Assembly: GCA_023614405.1 (NCBI GenBank)
Contig: CM042694.1
Location: 134,297,711-134,361,710, forward strand
Source: Avena insularis
Lineage: Eukaryota > Streptophyta > Magnoliopsida > Poales > Poaceae
Direction: 5' to 3'
DNA length: 64,000 bases
Both the position numbers and the translations under genes were made by a program. Below are positions 1 to 10,123 of this stretch, one piece after another (positions within the stretch are counted from its first letter, which is position 1; each line of letters opens with the position of its first letter). The notes beneath the pieces are model-generated. The model did not search any database. It was not told the DNA's origin and worked only from the letters and a program-made list of their open reading frames with translations.

Positions 1-580
1 AAGATGCACCCCGCTTGAGTACTATCTGTCGTGTTGCCGTCCGAGAGGCCGCGCGATGCCCAGGCCCAATGTCCTAGACCTACGCCAATGACCTTGGCGT
101 GAGGGGACGAGGAAGTTTTGCTGCCGGTGGCGCTAGCCAGGCTTCGCCCGGTCACTCCCTCGAACGATGGCGGGGGAGGGGAGGAGAGGATTGAGGCTGT
201 TGGCGGTGGAAGACTAGGATTCCTCTCAGCCGCCTCACAAGGGCGACATGAGAGAATGGAGTCGTGATGCTTTGTGTTTAGGGATAGGCTATCTACACCA
301 AGAGAATTTTTATGCGATACAAGTTATATCACAACCATAATCAGGGATAACACAAGGACAGAAGGAAGAGGTATCCTAGGAAACAAATTAGGAATGCTGG
401 GAACCTCGGGAATGATAAGGCACTAATGGTTGTGCAAATAGTATCGACCCCCAAAATTTGCAGGTAGCCTATATCACATTGTGTTTTCCCATCATCATGT
501 TCCTGCATTTTCTATGGATCATGCTGAGCGTCCTCTGTAAGATCAAGGCTTCTATCACCCAGCTCCAGCGGTTGACACGT
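1..580. other. Intergenic, no recognised feature
   Basis: No convincing coding region, terminal repeat or RNA gene is seen. Base composition is mixed, with a short GC-rich G-run stretch near 165-190. Confidence 0.5.
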
Positions 581-689
581 GTCCATCATTTACACAGAAA
601 TCTCCCCAACCCGACCATGGAAAAATAAACAGAGTAAATCCACCGACCAACACGAAAATTACACACTATCCCTCATCAGTCGTCTCCTG

Positions 690-1250
690 ACACCCGTCGG
701 CGTCGAGCACGTTCACCGGCGTCGACCACGTGGTTATCCCCACCGCCGTCCGATTGTAGCACCGTCGCCACCACTCGTAGCACTGGTTGCACCACTGTCG
801 TCCTTTGGCGGTAGCAAGGCCACCAACCCCTAGTAGCAAGGTTGGGTCCCACCTTGTAGCAAAGACGGCAGTTGAAAGGAGCAAGGCCGGCCACCACATG
901 GAGCATCGATGCACCAGGCGCCTGCATGGAGTAAGGCCATTCACCTTGTGTAGCAGAGCCGGTCACCGCGTGGAGCAAGGTCATCCACCTCTTGTAGAAA
1001 AGCATGCTGCCACATGGATCAAAGCCATCGGCCCATTGTAGCAGAGCGGGCCACCGCACGTAGCAACATAGAAGGCCGTAGGGAGCAAGGCAGAAAGCCA
1101 CAGGGAGCATCGCCGCCGTTACCTCGCAGCACGGCTAGCGACGGCTCGTAGCACCACTGTCGCACCATTGTAGCATGGCTTGTCGACCCTTGTAGCAAGG
1201 GAGAGAACATCATGGTGCAAGGCTGCTTGCCCCTTGTAGCAGAGATGTGG
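690..1250. repeat. Degenerate GC-rich repeat (TGTAGCA-type)
   Basis: The words TGTAGCA, GTAGCAAGG and GGAGCAAGG recur every 25-50 bases, separated by GGCC/CCACC-rich spacers. On the minus strand the units translate to short C-Y-K and A-T-R-W phrases in several frames. Such degenerate arrays are common as spurious ORFs in grass genomes. I see no start, stop or splice pattern that would make it a gene. It lies downstream of the DUF4220/DUF594 gene. Confidence 0.55.
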
Positions 1251-1638
1251 GGAATCGGAGGAAGTGGGAAGCAGGACGCCGCGGAGAGATGAGGATGGGA
1301 GAGGGCATGCCGACCGGAGGGAGAGGAGGGAAGCGGCGGCGGGTGTCTTGGGCGGTGGCGGGTGGCGGCTGTGGCAGAGAGGCGAACCCACGGGGATGGG
1401 ATGAGAAGAGAAAAACAAAGAGGGGCAAACATGACGGGAAGGATAAGGTAAAGCAACAGAAGGAAATCCGCGAGGCGTGTCGACCCAGACGATGCGAGAC
1501 AGCGCCCCCTCCCCGAAGTGAATCCTTTTCCATTTTCTATTTGATTTTTAGTAATGGTCAACTTATTTCCTTCTAGGTCACAGGAGCGTCCAAAGTAAAC
1601 AGGTAAAGTAATCAACAAGGGAAAGACAACAACCATGG

Positions 1639-3740
1639 CTAGACAGGGTTGGTAAGATCAGGCCGGTTAATTGCAAACAACTCGATGTGACCCACGACGA
1701 GGTGGATAATAGTGAGGAAGTCGCCGCCGTTACCCAGCTGTCTGCAGTGGGAAATATCAGTGCAGTGATGGGCTGCGTAACACAAGAACTCCACCCACAC
1801 TGCGAAGATGATTTCCAGCATGTTTGGCAGGTTCCACTCGTTGAGAAGCAGCTTACTGGCAAGATGAGGTGACTTACTGTACGCATTTGTGATAGATCCG
1901 TCGCTGTGACTTTGTAGCAGGAACTTGGCGAGAGTCTCACTTGATGGGAGCACAGGGAGGTTCCGGTCTTTCTCGTCTCCAGCAGATTGCTTGCTTCTAC
2001 CTTGGTCTTCTCCAGCTGCAGATTGCTTGCTTATATCTTCATTGTTTCCAGCGGCGGGTACATCCCTATCTTCATGCTCTCCACCAGACTGGAGGCCACT
2101 ACCAGTACCATCTACCACCTCTCCTATAGTTTCCACACTTTCATCCTCCATGTCTTTATTAGAGCAGGAAGTAGCCTCTACCGTACGGATCTTACGCCAC
2201 ATTTCCTCCATATCAGGGCAATTGTCACGGAATAGGCTGCGGCGTACTCCCCCTGGCAGTAAGTTGGGGCGTTTCAAGAGGAGGAACGCCATATAGTTAG
2301 ACAGTTCCTTGATTGCCTTAATAACTAGTGGGTCCCCTTCACCTTGCGAGCTCGAGCAAAGGTAAATGTCCGTTGCAATATGCCAGACAAGGATGCACTC
2401 GTCTAAATCCTTGCCTTCCACACTCCAGCCGATATCGTCGAAGATACCGTAGTCGGTTAGCACGGCTCTACCCCGCACATGTCTGATTTGCCATTTGCGC
2501 CAGTCGACCATTGTTTTCACAATCTGCGTCATCAGCAACTCCTTGAGCTCAGGTGTAACCGGAATGGTGCTTGAGTAATGCAGTTTCTTCCACCAGTTCC
2601 CAAGCCCCGTTGCCCTGGCAATTCTATCTCTGAGCTTGGTCTTGTCACGAACGCAGAAATCCAGCACATTATGTTGCCCAATAGAGTGCAACCACCTCCT
2701 GTTGCTTCCCGCCTTGGCAGGCCGGCCAAGGCACATCACCGCTGCATAAAGCCCGTCCCATTTCCGAGCATGCAAGAATGCGCATGTCCATGTCGACCCT
2801 GTCGCACTCACCAGAGATGTCGATCATCTCCAGAATGATGGCGCCAACCAACAGAACGTAAGTGATGGCGACGTCAACCCTCCTGTAAGCACCCGTGCTA
2901 TCACCAAGATGGAACAGCAGGAACGCGGCCACCGTGACGAGCGACGAGACGACGCGGACGCAGCAGCCGTGCCAAGTATGGATCACCGGTGCCTTGGTGT
3001 ACAGGAAGTCGTACAGAAGGGAGAGCTCCACCTCTACCAGTTCATACATGTACATGCCCCCATTATAGCGCTCGCTTTGCCGAATCGATGTGGCGGCATT
3101 GTATGCTCCCAGCGTCGGCTTACGATCAACAAAGTTGCTCCTGCATAGGCTGAACAGATAATGTGCCCCCAGCAGGACCTCTTGCTCTGCATCCATATCT
3201 CCTCTTCTGTCAATCCTGCCATAGTCGCCCTCCGGAATATCCAGAGATGTGCCGAGATTTTCAATATTGGCGCGCTTGAGCGCGAACACCCTCTCCCCAT
3301 ACTTGATGACGCCCACGATGAACAACAATATGGTGGCTGAAACCAATGTCGGCATATTGCCGATATAAACATAGAGGACATAGCCGGCCCCTGAAACCTG
3401 CACTAGTAGAGTCAGCAGGTGACCAGAGCTGGTTGTCCTCTAAGGAGTAGGCGGTGATGGTGTCCTGGCCGCCCAAGTGCAGCAGGAAGAATGGAGCCCA
3501 GAAGGCAACGAGTCGGTAGTCATCGGACCTTGTGTTGAGGGACATGTGGCCTAGAGCGTATAACGCAACGTTGTTGGCCAGCAGGTACGACAACCACAGG
3601 AAGGTTCTCAGCACAGCAGAGGAGTTGCGTCGACGGATTCCTGCGAAGATAAGGAGGACGACTTGCAGAATGAAGCTAGCCACCACCAATATTTGGATTC
3701 CCCACTCTTTCCACAGGTGCACCACCAGTCCTCCTGCCAT
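1639..3740 (-). pseudogene. DUF4220/DUF594 membrane protein gene with two frameshifts
   Basis: The minus strand codes for a plant DUF4220-DUF594 protein of about 690 residues in three overlapping frames. The first segment (3740 down to about 3410) starts with ATG at 3738-3740. It has three or four hydrophobic helices and the family signature HLGGQDTITAYSLEDNQLW. The reading then shifts near 3411, where several bases after the Trp codon seem lost, and resumes at GAGYVLYVYIG with more membrane helices (to about 2830). A second shift near 2811-2835 leads into the C-terminal part (to the stop at 1639), with NVLDFC and LGNWWKK motifs, an acidic Glu/Asp/Ser-rich linker and a terminal DUF594-like stretch ending near GGDFLTIIHLVVGHIEL. 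The family is intronless, expanded in grasses and of unknown function. The two frameshifts suggest a pseudogene, though sequencing errors or unrecognised small introns are possible. Confidence 0.8.
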
Positions 3741-4900
3741 TCCGCGACTGGTTTGCAGTATTCACTGAAATATGTGTACATCAAGATATCAGATGATAGC
3801 TCGCTATGATTAGCAACTCTGAATTGTTTTACACTAAAATTCTGAATAAGTAAATGAACAACTCACATGAAAGAGCTCAGTAACCAAAATCAAGTTGAAC
3901 GAGAGCGCCGCTTCATACATAGTATATATCAGTATAATCAGCAGAATTTTCACCAGAATTGGATTTCAGTGAGAACAATCCCATTACTGAGAGCGCCACT
4001 GCAATAATCGTATATTGGAATTTTCACAGTGAGAACAATCCCATCACCACAATATGACTTGTAACTTATAAGCTTGAAAATGCTCTGTTTCGATTATTAT
4101 TTTTCCCAAAATCTAAGGAGAAAACGTGCCCTCTCTAGTCCCTCGGAGCACACACAAACATAAGATGCCATGCTATTTTCTAGATTTTTCGAATTCCGCC
4201 ACACCGCCAGATGCTAATCATGCGGAGCAGGGGGGCGTTGACGCCCCCGCGCTAGAATCAGCACGTTCGCGCGCGTGAGCCATCTGTGAGGAAGTGAGGA
4301 TGATAACGGAAACGATAGATGCAAAACTACAGCTGAAGCGTGTGACGTCGTGAATGGGTGGAGCTAATTTTGAATATAGGATATCTAAAAATAAACCATC
4401 AGATCTGAGGCCATGAGCTTCTCTCTAACCTAACCTCGAACCCAACCACCATGGCCAGGAGCAAAAGGGGAAGAAGAGGGAACATGCCACAAAGATCTGC
4501 TTATTTGAATAGGAAAACAACATAACAACCTATATACACACCCGGACCTCTCTAGTTGGATTACTTACATAGGAGAAACAGTGAGGCGAGGAGCAACAGG
4601 CCAAGAGTTAAAGAAGAATCAAAGACGAAGATATAGCTTGGAGGGTAGGTAGCAATGGTGAACTACCATCAGTTGAAGCCGTTTGTGGAAGTGATTTAAG
4701 CGCGAGGAAGCATAACTGGAACAAAAGGAAAAGGACAAGGTGAGATTCAAAAAAATGAAGAATTGACCGATTTGCTGCCGGTAGGAACTGAGCCATGTGC
4801 GGTGCATACCTTTTTGAAAGAGAGAGCAGTACATATATTTAAGTAGTCGTTGGCTCCAAATTCAGAGCTTACAATCTATCTATCTATTATCTATTATCTA
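3741..4900. other. Upstream region of the DUF4220 gene; TCTA microsatellite at the right edge
   Basis: This should contain the promoter and 5' UTR of the minus-strand gene ending at 3740. A TTTTTGAA/TATATTTAAGTA stretch near 4813-4845 could hold a TATA-like element but is not decisive. Positions about 4874-4910 form an imperfect (TCTA)n microsatellite, exactly where the Helitrons begin. No other gene is recognised. Confidence 0.4.
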
Positions 4901-6129
4901 TCTATCTATTATATACTAAAAGCAATATAAGGGTGTTTTTCGAGCCACCATATTGATCCACATCACCCTAAATTATTTTGACCGTTAGATATATTATTAG
5001 TGGCTATGATTTAATTTAAGTTGTATATTACGTAACATATTAGATCGTGCCAGGCGGGTCACCGGCCGTGTAAGTCCTTAACTCCACGTTACGTTAATAT
5101 GAGAAGCTGTACCGTAGCAACGTAAAAAAAAAAAACTCACGCAGAGAAGCATGATCCCTGGATCCGAATGCATCCAGGTTGTATAAGAAAAGGACATAGG
5201 CAATTATTTAAAGAAAAACGCAGAGGCAACTGCAATCAAAAGAATCCATGGATTCCATCTTAAACTAGCTGGCTAGCTCGCTCTCTAGCCAGATCGCTCA
5301 GCTTCCTTAGTACGTGCATTAGTAGCTAGCATGGTATGGGCAGAACTACAACAGAAAAAAAAAAAAGCTACTGCTACTAAAAGAATTGATCCATTAGCTA
5401 GCTAACTTATATTTTGGTAGACTATTTTAACCTAAGCATGGTCGATAGCTACCGTAGCACTACCTCATAATCGGTCAGCAAGCTTAGTATTAGATTTAGA
5501 TTAAATTCAAAAAATGATTGGTACATGTTTAAAAGTAGTATATTTTGTTAGACTATTTCAGCCTACCAAAGCGTATAGTATATTTAGAAATAAAGGTAGT
5601 GTGTATAAAGCTAACTCGAAAACTGATAGGTGACCAAAACAATGCCCAAAAATGATAGGAGATGAAAAAGATCTTCAAAGCAGATCGATACGATGAGATA
5701 TTGCCTACGGAAAAAATATAAGAGGCTCTAAGATTACACTGATTTATACATACATAAATATATACATATACATATATCTCCGATACAAATAAAATTTAAA
5801 AATATATTTTGTATCAGTTTAGTTAACCTCACATGATTTGGACTTCAGCGAGTAGGACCTAAGTCGTCATACACACGGTAATTTTAGAGACACAATTCTC
5901 GCAAGAAGACAAACTGTCCAACCAGTCTACCACCAAATCATTAAACTTCGTCGATACAAAAAATCGAAAAAACAAGCCATGAGAAGAACCGGTTTCATGA
6001 ACTATCGCACGATAAACATTGATCCATAAGAAATACCAATAATTAAACAAAGCCAATACATCTTTATTCTAAACCGCACCATATTAACCATCAAGATATT
6101 GTCGCAAAAACACACAAACAAAACATATA

Positions 6130-6253
6130 CTCCCTACGTCCATAAATTACGGATTTGAGTTTGTCTAGATACGAATGTATCTATACACTAAAATGTGTCT
6201 AGATACATTCAAATTTAGACAAACCCATGTCAGTTATTTCTGGATGGAGGGAG
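6130..6253. mobile_element. Stowaway-type MITE
   Basis: Begins CTCCCTACGTCCATAAATTAC and ends with the inverted match ..ATGGAGGGAG, flanked by TA at 6128-6129 and 6254-6255. About 124 bp; the interior carries the typical TTTGTCTAGATACGAATGTATCTA and its inverse, so the whole unit folds on itself. Non-coding passenger inside Helitron 1. Confidence 0.88.
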
Positions 6254-8705
6254 TATAAACTACAATCTAGAGATTATTGAGTACTTCACTCATCTCCGGG
6301 AGCCTTCACCAGTTGTCGAAAGTTAGTAAAACGAGGGATATTGAAACACTATATTTTTGATAAAAAGGGAAAGCCTAAATACAAGGTTCGAGGCGAAGCT
6401 AATCTCATAGTTAAAGTAGTTGTGGGCTTCTTACTGTACGAATCATGTGGCCCATACGTTTATTCTTACAAGAGAAGGCATAGAACTTTCACAAAAAGAT
6501 AAGAAGAATAACATCCTCACAAAATCCAATGACATTAGAAACTCATCAAAACGTATATTTGGTTCTTATAGTCACATACCCAAAGCAGTGAGTATTCTTA
6601 TAAAAAAATGCTAAAAGTCACTCGCATAAACTTTCTCGATCAATAAATACTGGCGCTTATCAATTACACCATCAAGACACAATTCGATATAAAAAGTGAG
6701 ATGTACTAACACATATATGTATCATTTATTAGTGCACTTAAAGATAAAATTATCAATGCATCATCATATTTTAATTGTCCATGTTAGAAAGGGAGACAAT
6801 TTTACAGTAAAAATGATATAAAAAGTACAATGCGGTACATAAAGAGACATGATAGAAGTTCACGTAGAATCAAATAAAAATAAAAATGATCCTAACTATG
6901 CGTAAGCAGAATCAAACCAACATCTTATCATAATTAATTTTTAAATAAACTACAATCAATAACAAATCAAATTCAATAGATCATCATACTTATTGCACCT
7001 GAAATAGACAGATGTTCCTAAAGTGCATGGGGTTTAATAATAAGTATTAGATCTTTCTAAAGTGTATCAAGTTATCAGTAGTTTGTAATAAACAGTCTAA
7101 ACTCTTTGCAAGACAAACATACCATAGTTTACTGAAATGTCATATATAAGCATAATCCAATAATAGTATAGTTAGAAGGATTAAAGATGTAAATGCTTTC
7201 AATTAGCTAAAATTTGTGCAATCCTTTATGGGGTGTGTGTGTATATACAAAAGTGTATGACACCTTACCTAATGTAGATGATATAATGAAGTGGTGGATT
7301 TCTCTAGATAACTTTACAATTTAGAGAGCTTTGTAACTGGATTTGAGCTCTAGGACATAATTAACCTCGACCTACTGAACGATTGGGGTAAGAGAAATAT
7401 AGTGATATCAAGTTAAATATGTGCATAGATGTGGATAATCGGTGCTCGGTTATTAAGCATGTGATTGCTTGAGGTAGAGGAAAGATACTATTACATAAGT
7501 ACCAATACCAACAAAATTGGTTGTTGTGAATACACTTACAACATATTCCCACAATTTTATTCAAGATTATCTCAAAGTAGTGGAATTTTGAATAGGATTT
7601 TTTAGGGATCAAGATTATTTACTCCTGAGGATTATAAAAATTAGAAATTATTTGTATAAATAACAGCCAAGTGGAAGTAAATTTCTTTTCAACATAACAT
7701 TTTGAAATTTATTTATATATAATCAGTTCTTATGATTTTCCTATGATGTAGATGATTAAATAAAATATTATGTAAATTAAAAAATTCCGAGAAAGTTCAT
7801 GTGGTTTCTTAGCTCCTTACAATTTATTAGGATACATCATTGGAATTTAAAATCACGTAGGAAAATGGTGGTTGATTAAGATGCCAGAACTATGTCGTCC
7901 ATACGTGAAAATGCAGTAATTTTGTTTGAAAAGACAAATACAACCGAGAGAAAGAGCGTGTAATGACTTGACATAATAGTACGGTTCAAATGGTTCAGCA
8001 TAATGCTACATCCAATATAAAAAAAGATACGTCATTATTATAAAAATATTTATCACAACCTCAAAAATAAAGTCATGCCGATTAATTTGAGATAAAAATA
8101 TTTCCTTAATTCTGTAATAACGTAACTATTGGTCCACTTGTATATTTTAGACTGGACATTTCTAAGACGTCAAGCATTTCAAATCAATATAATAATGTCA
8201 TGTATTTTTATGAGGTAAAATTATCCGATAAAAATAGAATTGAAATTCTTAATGTTCATTTGACCATTAATGAGAATAAACTCTTTGTACCAAAAAGAAA
8301 GGACGAAAAATTATTGACCTTATTAAATATATTTTCTATTCACTCAAAATGGTCTAAGAATGTGAATGTCAGCCTTGCATCCTATATCTTAGATGACATA
8401 AAAAATACAAGCAATCTCATGATTTAAAATCTAATTTTATGTATCCATTTAATACCATGCAGAAATTTCAAATATGTTCATTCATATAGTGTGTTGAATA
8501 TCCCAATAGTCTTTCACCCATAAACTAAATACAGTTAAAGATCTCTACTACGGATGTGATATCTATTTACTTTGGACATACAAAATTGTGGTTGCACATT
8601 GTATTACTCTCAACCATATAATATTAAGAATTTATGAAGGTAATTTATTATTATTTTTGACACACTAAAGATGATTTTCTTTAATAATAAATAAATAAAG
8701 ATGGT

Positions 8706-8736
8706 GCCCTCGCATTTGCGAGGGCCACCATGCTAG
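8706..8736 (+). other. Helitron 1 3' terminal hairpin and CTAG
   Basis: Perfect stem GCCCTCGCA/TTGCGAGGGC-type hairpin followed by CACCATGCTAG. It is nearly identical to the Helitron 2 terminus at 22387-22417 (CACCTTGCTAG), showing both belong to one family. In the known transposition model the hairpin acts as the replication termination signal. Confidence 0.9.
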
Positions 8737-9372
8737 TTATATACTAAAAGCAATATAAGGGTGTTTTTCGAGCCACCATATTGATCCACATCACCCTAAA
8801 TTATTTTGACCGTTAGATATATTATTAGTGGCTATGATTTAATTTAAGTTGTATATTACGTAACATATTAGATCGTGCCAGGCGGGTCACCGGCCGTGTA
8901 AGTCCTTAACTCCACGTTACGTTAATATGAGAAGCTGTACCGTAGCAACGTATAAAAAAAAAACTCACGCAGAGAAGCATGATCCCTGGATCCGAATGCA
9001 TCCAGGTTGTATAAGAAAAGGGCATAGGCAATTATTTAAAGAAAAACGCAGAGGCAACTGCAACCAAAAGAATCCATGGATTCCATCTTAAACTAGCTGG
9101 CTAGCTCGCTCTCTAGCCAGATCGCTCAGCTTCCTTAGTACGTGCATTAGTAGCTAGCATGGTATGGGCAGAACTACAACAGAAAAAAAAAAAAGCTACT
9201 GCTACTAAAAGAATTGATCCATTAGCTAGCTAACTTATATTTTGGTAGACTATTTTAACCTAAGCATGGTCGATAGCTACCGTAGCACTACCTCATAATC
9301 GGTCAGCATCCACATATGTTTAAAATATATAGTATCTTGATCTATATTTTAACGGTTAAGATTAAAAGATAA

Positions 9373-9377
9373 AGAAG
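9373..9377. repeat. TSD of Gypsy-1, left
   Basis: AGAAG immediately before the 5' LTR, repeated at 20567-20571. Confidence 0.93.
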
Positions 9378-10101
9378 TGTCAGGGGGATGACCCCCGGAT
9401 ACCCCACCCGAATAAGAAACAGGACAGTCGGATCTCGGCCGGCTGACCAGATGCAGCCGGACAGGGTAGCATGGACCGGCTACCACCCGGTAGCCGGACC
9501 ATGAGGAGGTAGCCGGATACAACAAACATAGCCGGATCCAATCAGAGGGACAGGACGACGTCGATTGCAGTGCATACAGCAGACGGCATTTAGACGGGCA
9601 ACCACCCGCCCATACCGAAGACTTGGCGTGGCTGACGGGGGAACAGTGGCCTGTGCTGACGACGGGCTCGCACGGCGTCCACTGTGCCTACGACAGCCAT
9701 ACCGCTCATACACCGATGTGACATACCATGCCGGGTACTGTAGATGACTAGCCGGCTGGGACCCGCCTGTGGGGCCCGCCAGTCGGACTAGCCAGTGAGA
9801 TCCTTGCCTCTCTTCCTATATAAGGAGAGGGAGGGCCTCAGTAGAAAGGGTTGGTCTCAGTTCATTTAAGGCAGTAGCTAAAGGATACAGCTCGAGGAGC
9901 ACTTGTAGCTCGTATATTTCACATAGTCAGATCAGGCAGGAGTAGGGGCTTTACCTCACCACGAGGGCCCCAAACCTGGGTACTTCTTGCGTCTACGCCG
10001 CCAGATTCCAATCTCGCTCATGACGCCGTCGATAGCTTTCCTGCTAGTCCCCACACCTCTATCTAACCTTTTTAGGTACTGTCGTTCCCAATACAACGAC
10101 A
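9378..10101 (+). repeat. 5' LTR of Gypsy-1
   Basis: Starts TGTCAGGGGGATGACCCCC and ends ACAACGACA. Pairs with 19837-20566. A TATA box (CTATATAAGG) lies at 9816-9825, so transcription should start about 30 bases later. The first bases form a small GGGGG/CCCCC hairpin. Most of the LTR is identical to its partner, but three short patches differ strongly. Confidence 0.94.
9816..9825 (+). promoter_or_regulatory. TATA box in Gypsy-1 5' LTR
   Basis: CTATATAAGG within a pyrimidine/purine context; the same word occurs in the 3' LTR at 20276-20285. Likely core promoter of the gag-pol transcript. Confidence 0.65.
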
Positions 10102-10102
10102 G

Positions 10103-10120
10103 TTGGCGCCCACCGTGGGG
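10103..10120 (+). other. Primer binding site of Gypsy-1
   Basis: TTGGCGCCCACCGTGGGG begins one base after the LTR end. TGGCGCC can pair with the CCA end of a plant tRNA ending GGCGCCA (tRNA-Asp-like); the exact tRNA is an inference. Confidence 0.75.
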
Positions 10121-10123
10121 CAG

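Larger units (their letters stand above)
4905..8736 (+). mobile_element. Helitron 1, non-autonomous
   Basis: The 5' end is TCTATTATATACTAAAAG (TC start) at 4905, preceded by A (4904). The 3' end is a GC-rich hairpin at 8706-8725 (GCCCTCGCATTTGCGAGGGC), 7 nt, then CTAG at 8733-8736, followed by T (8737). This matches the Helitron rule: insertion between A and T, no TSD, subterminal hairpin plus CTRR. The 3.8-kb interior is AT-rich and has no Rep/helicase coding region and no recognisable captured exon, so it is non-autonomous. Its first 573 bases are almost identical to 8737-9308, the start of Helitron 2 (three or four differences seen). A Stowaway-like MITE sits at 6130-6253. Confidence 0.88.

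Noticed and set aside
1019..1636. 205-residue minus-strand ORF with C-Y-K phrases
   Set aside because: Comes from the degenerate TGTAGCA repeat; no start context, domain or conserved pattern.
8200..8427. 75-residue ORF inside Helitron 1 as captured gene
   Set aside because: AT-rich, Lys/Asn/Ile-biased, no homology recognised and no intron-exon pattern.
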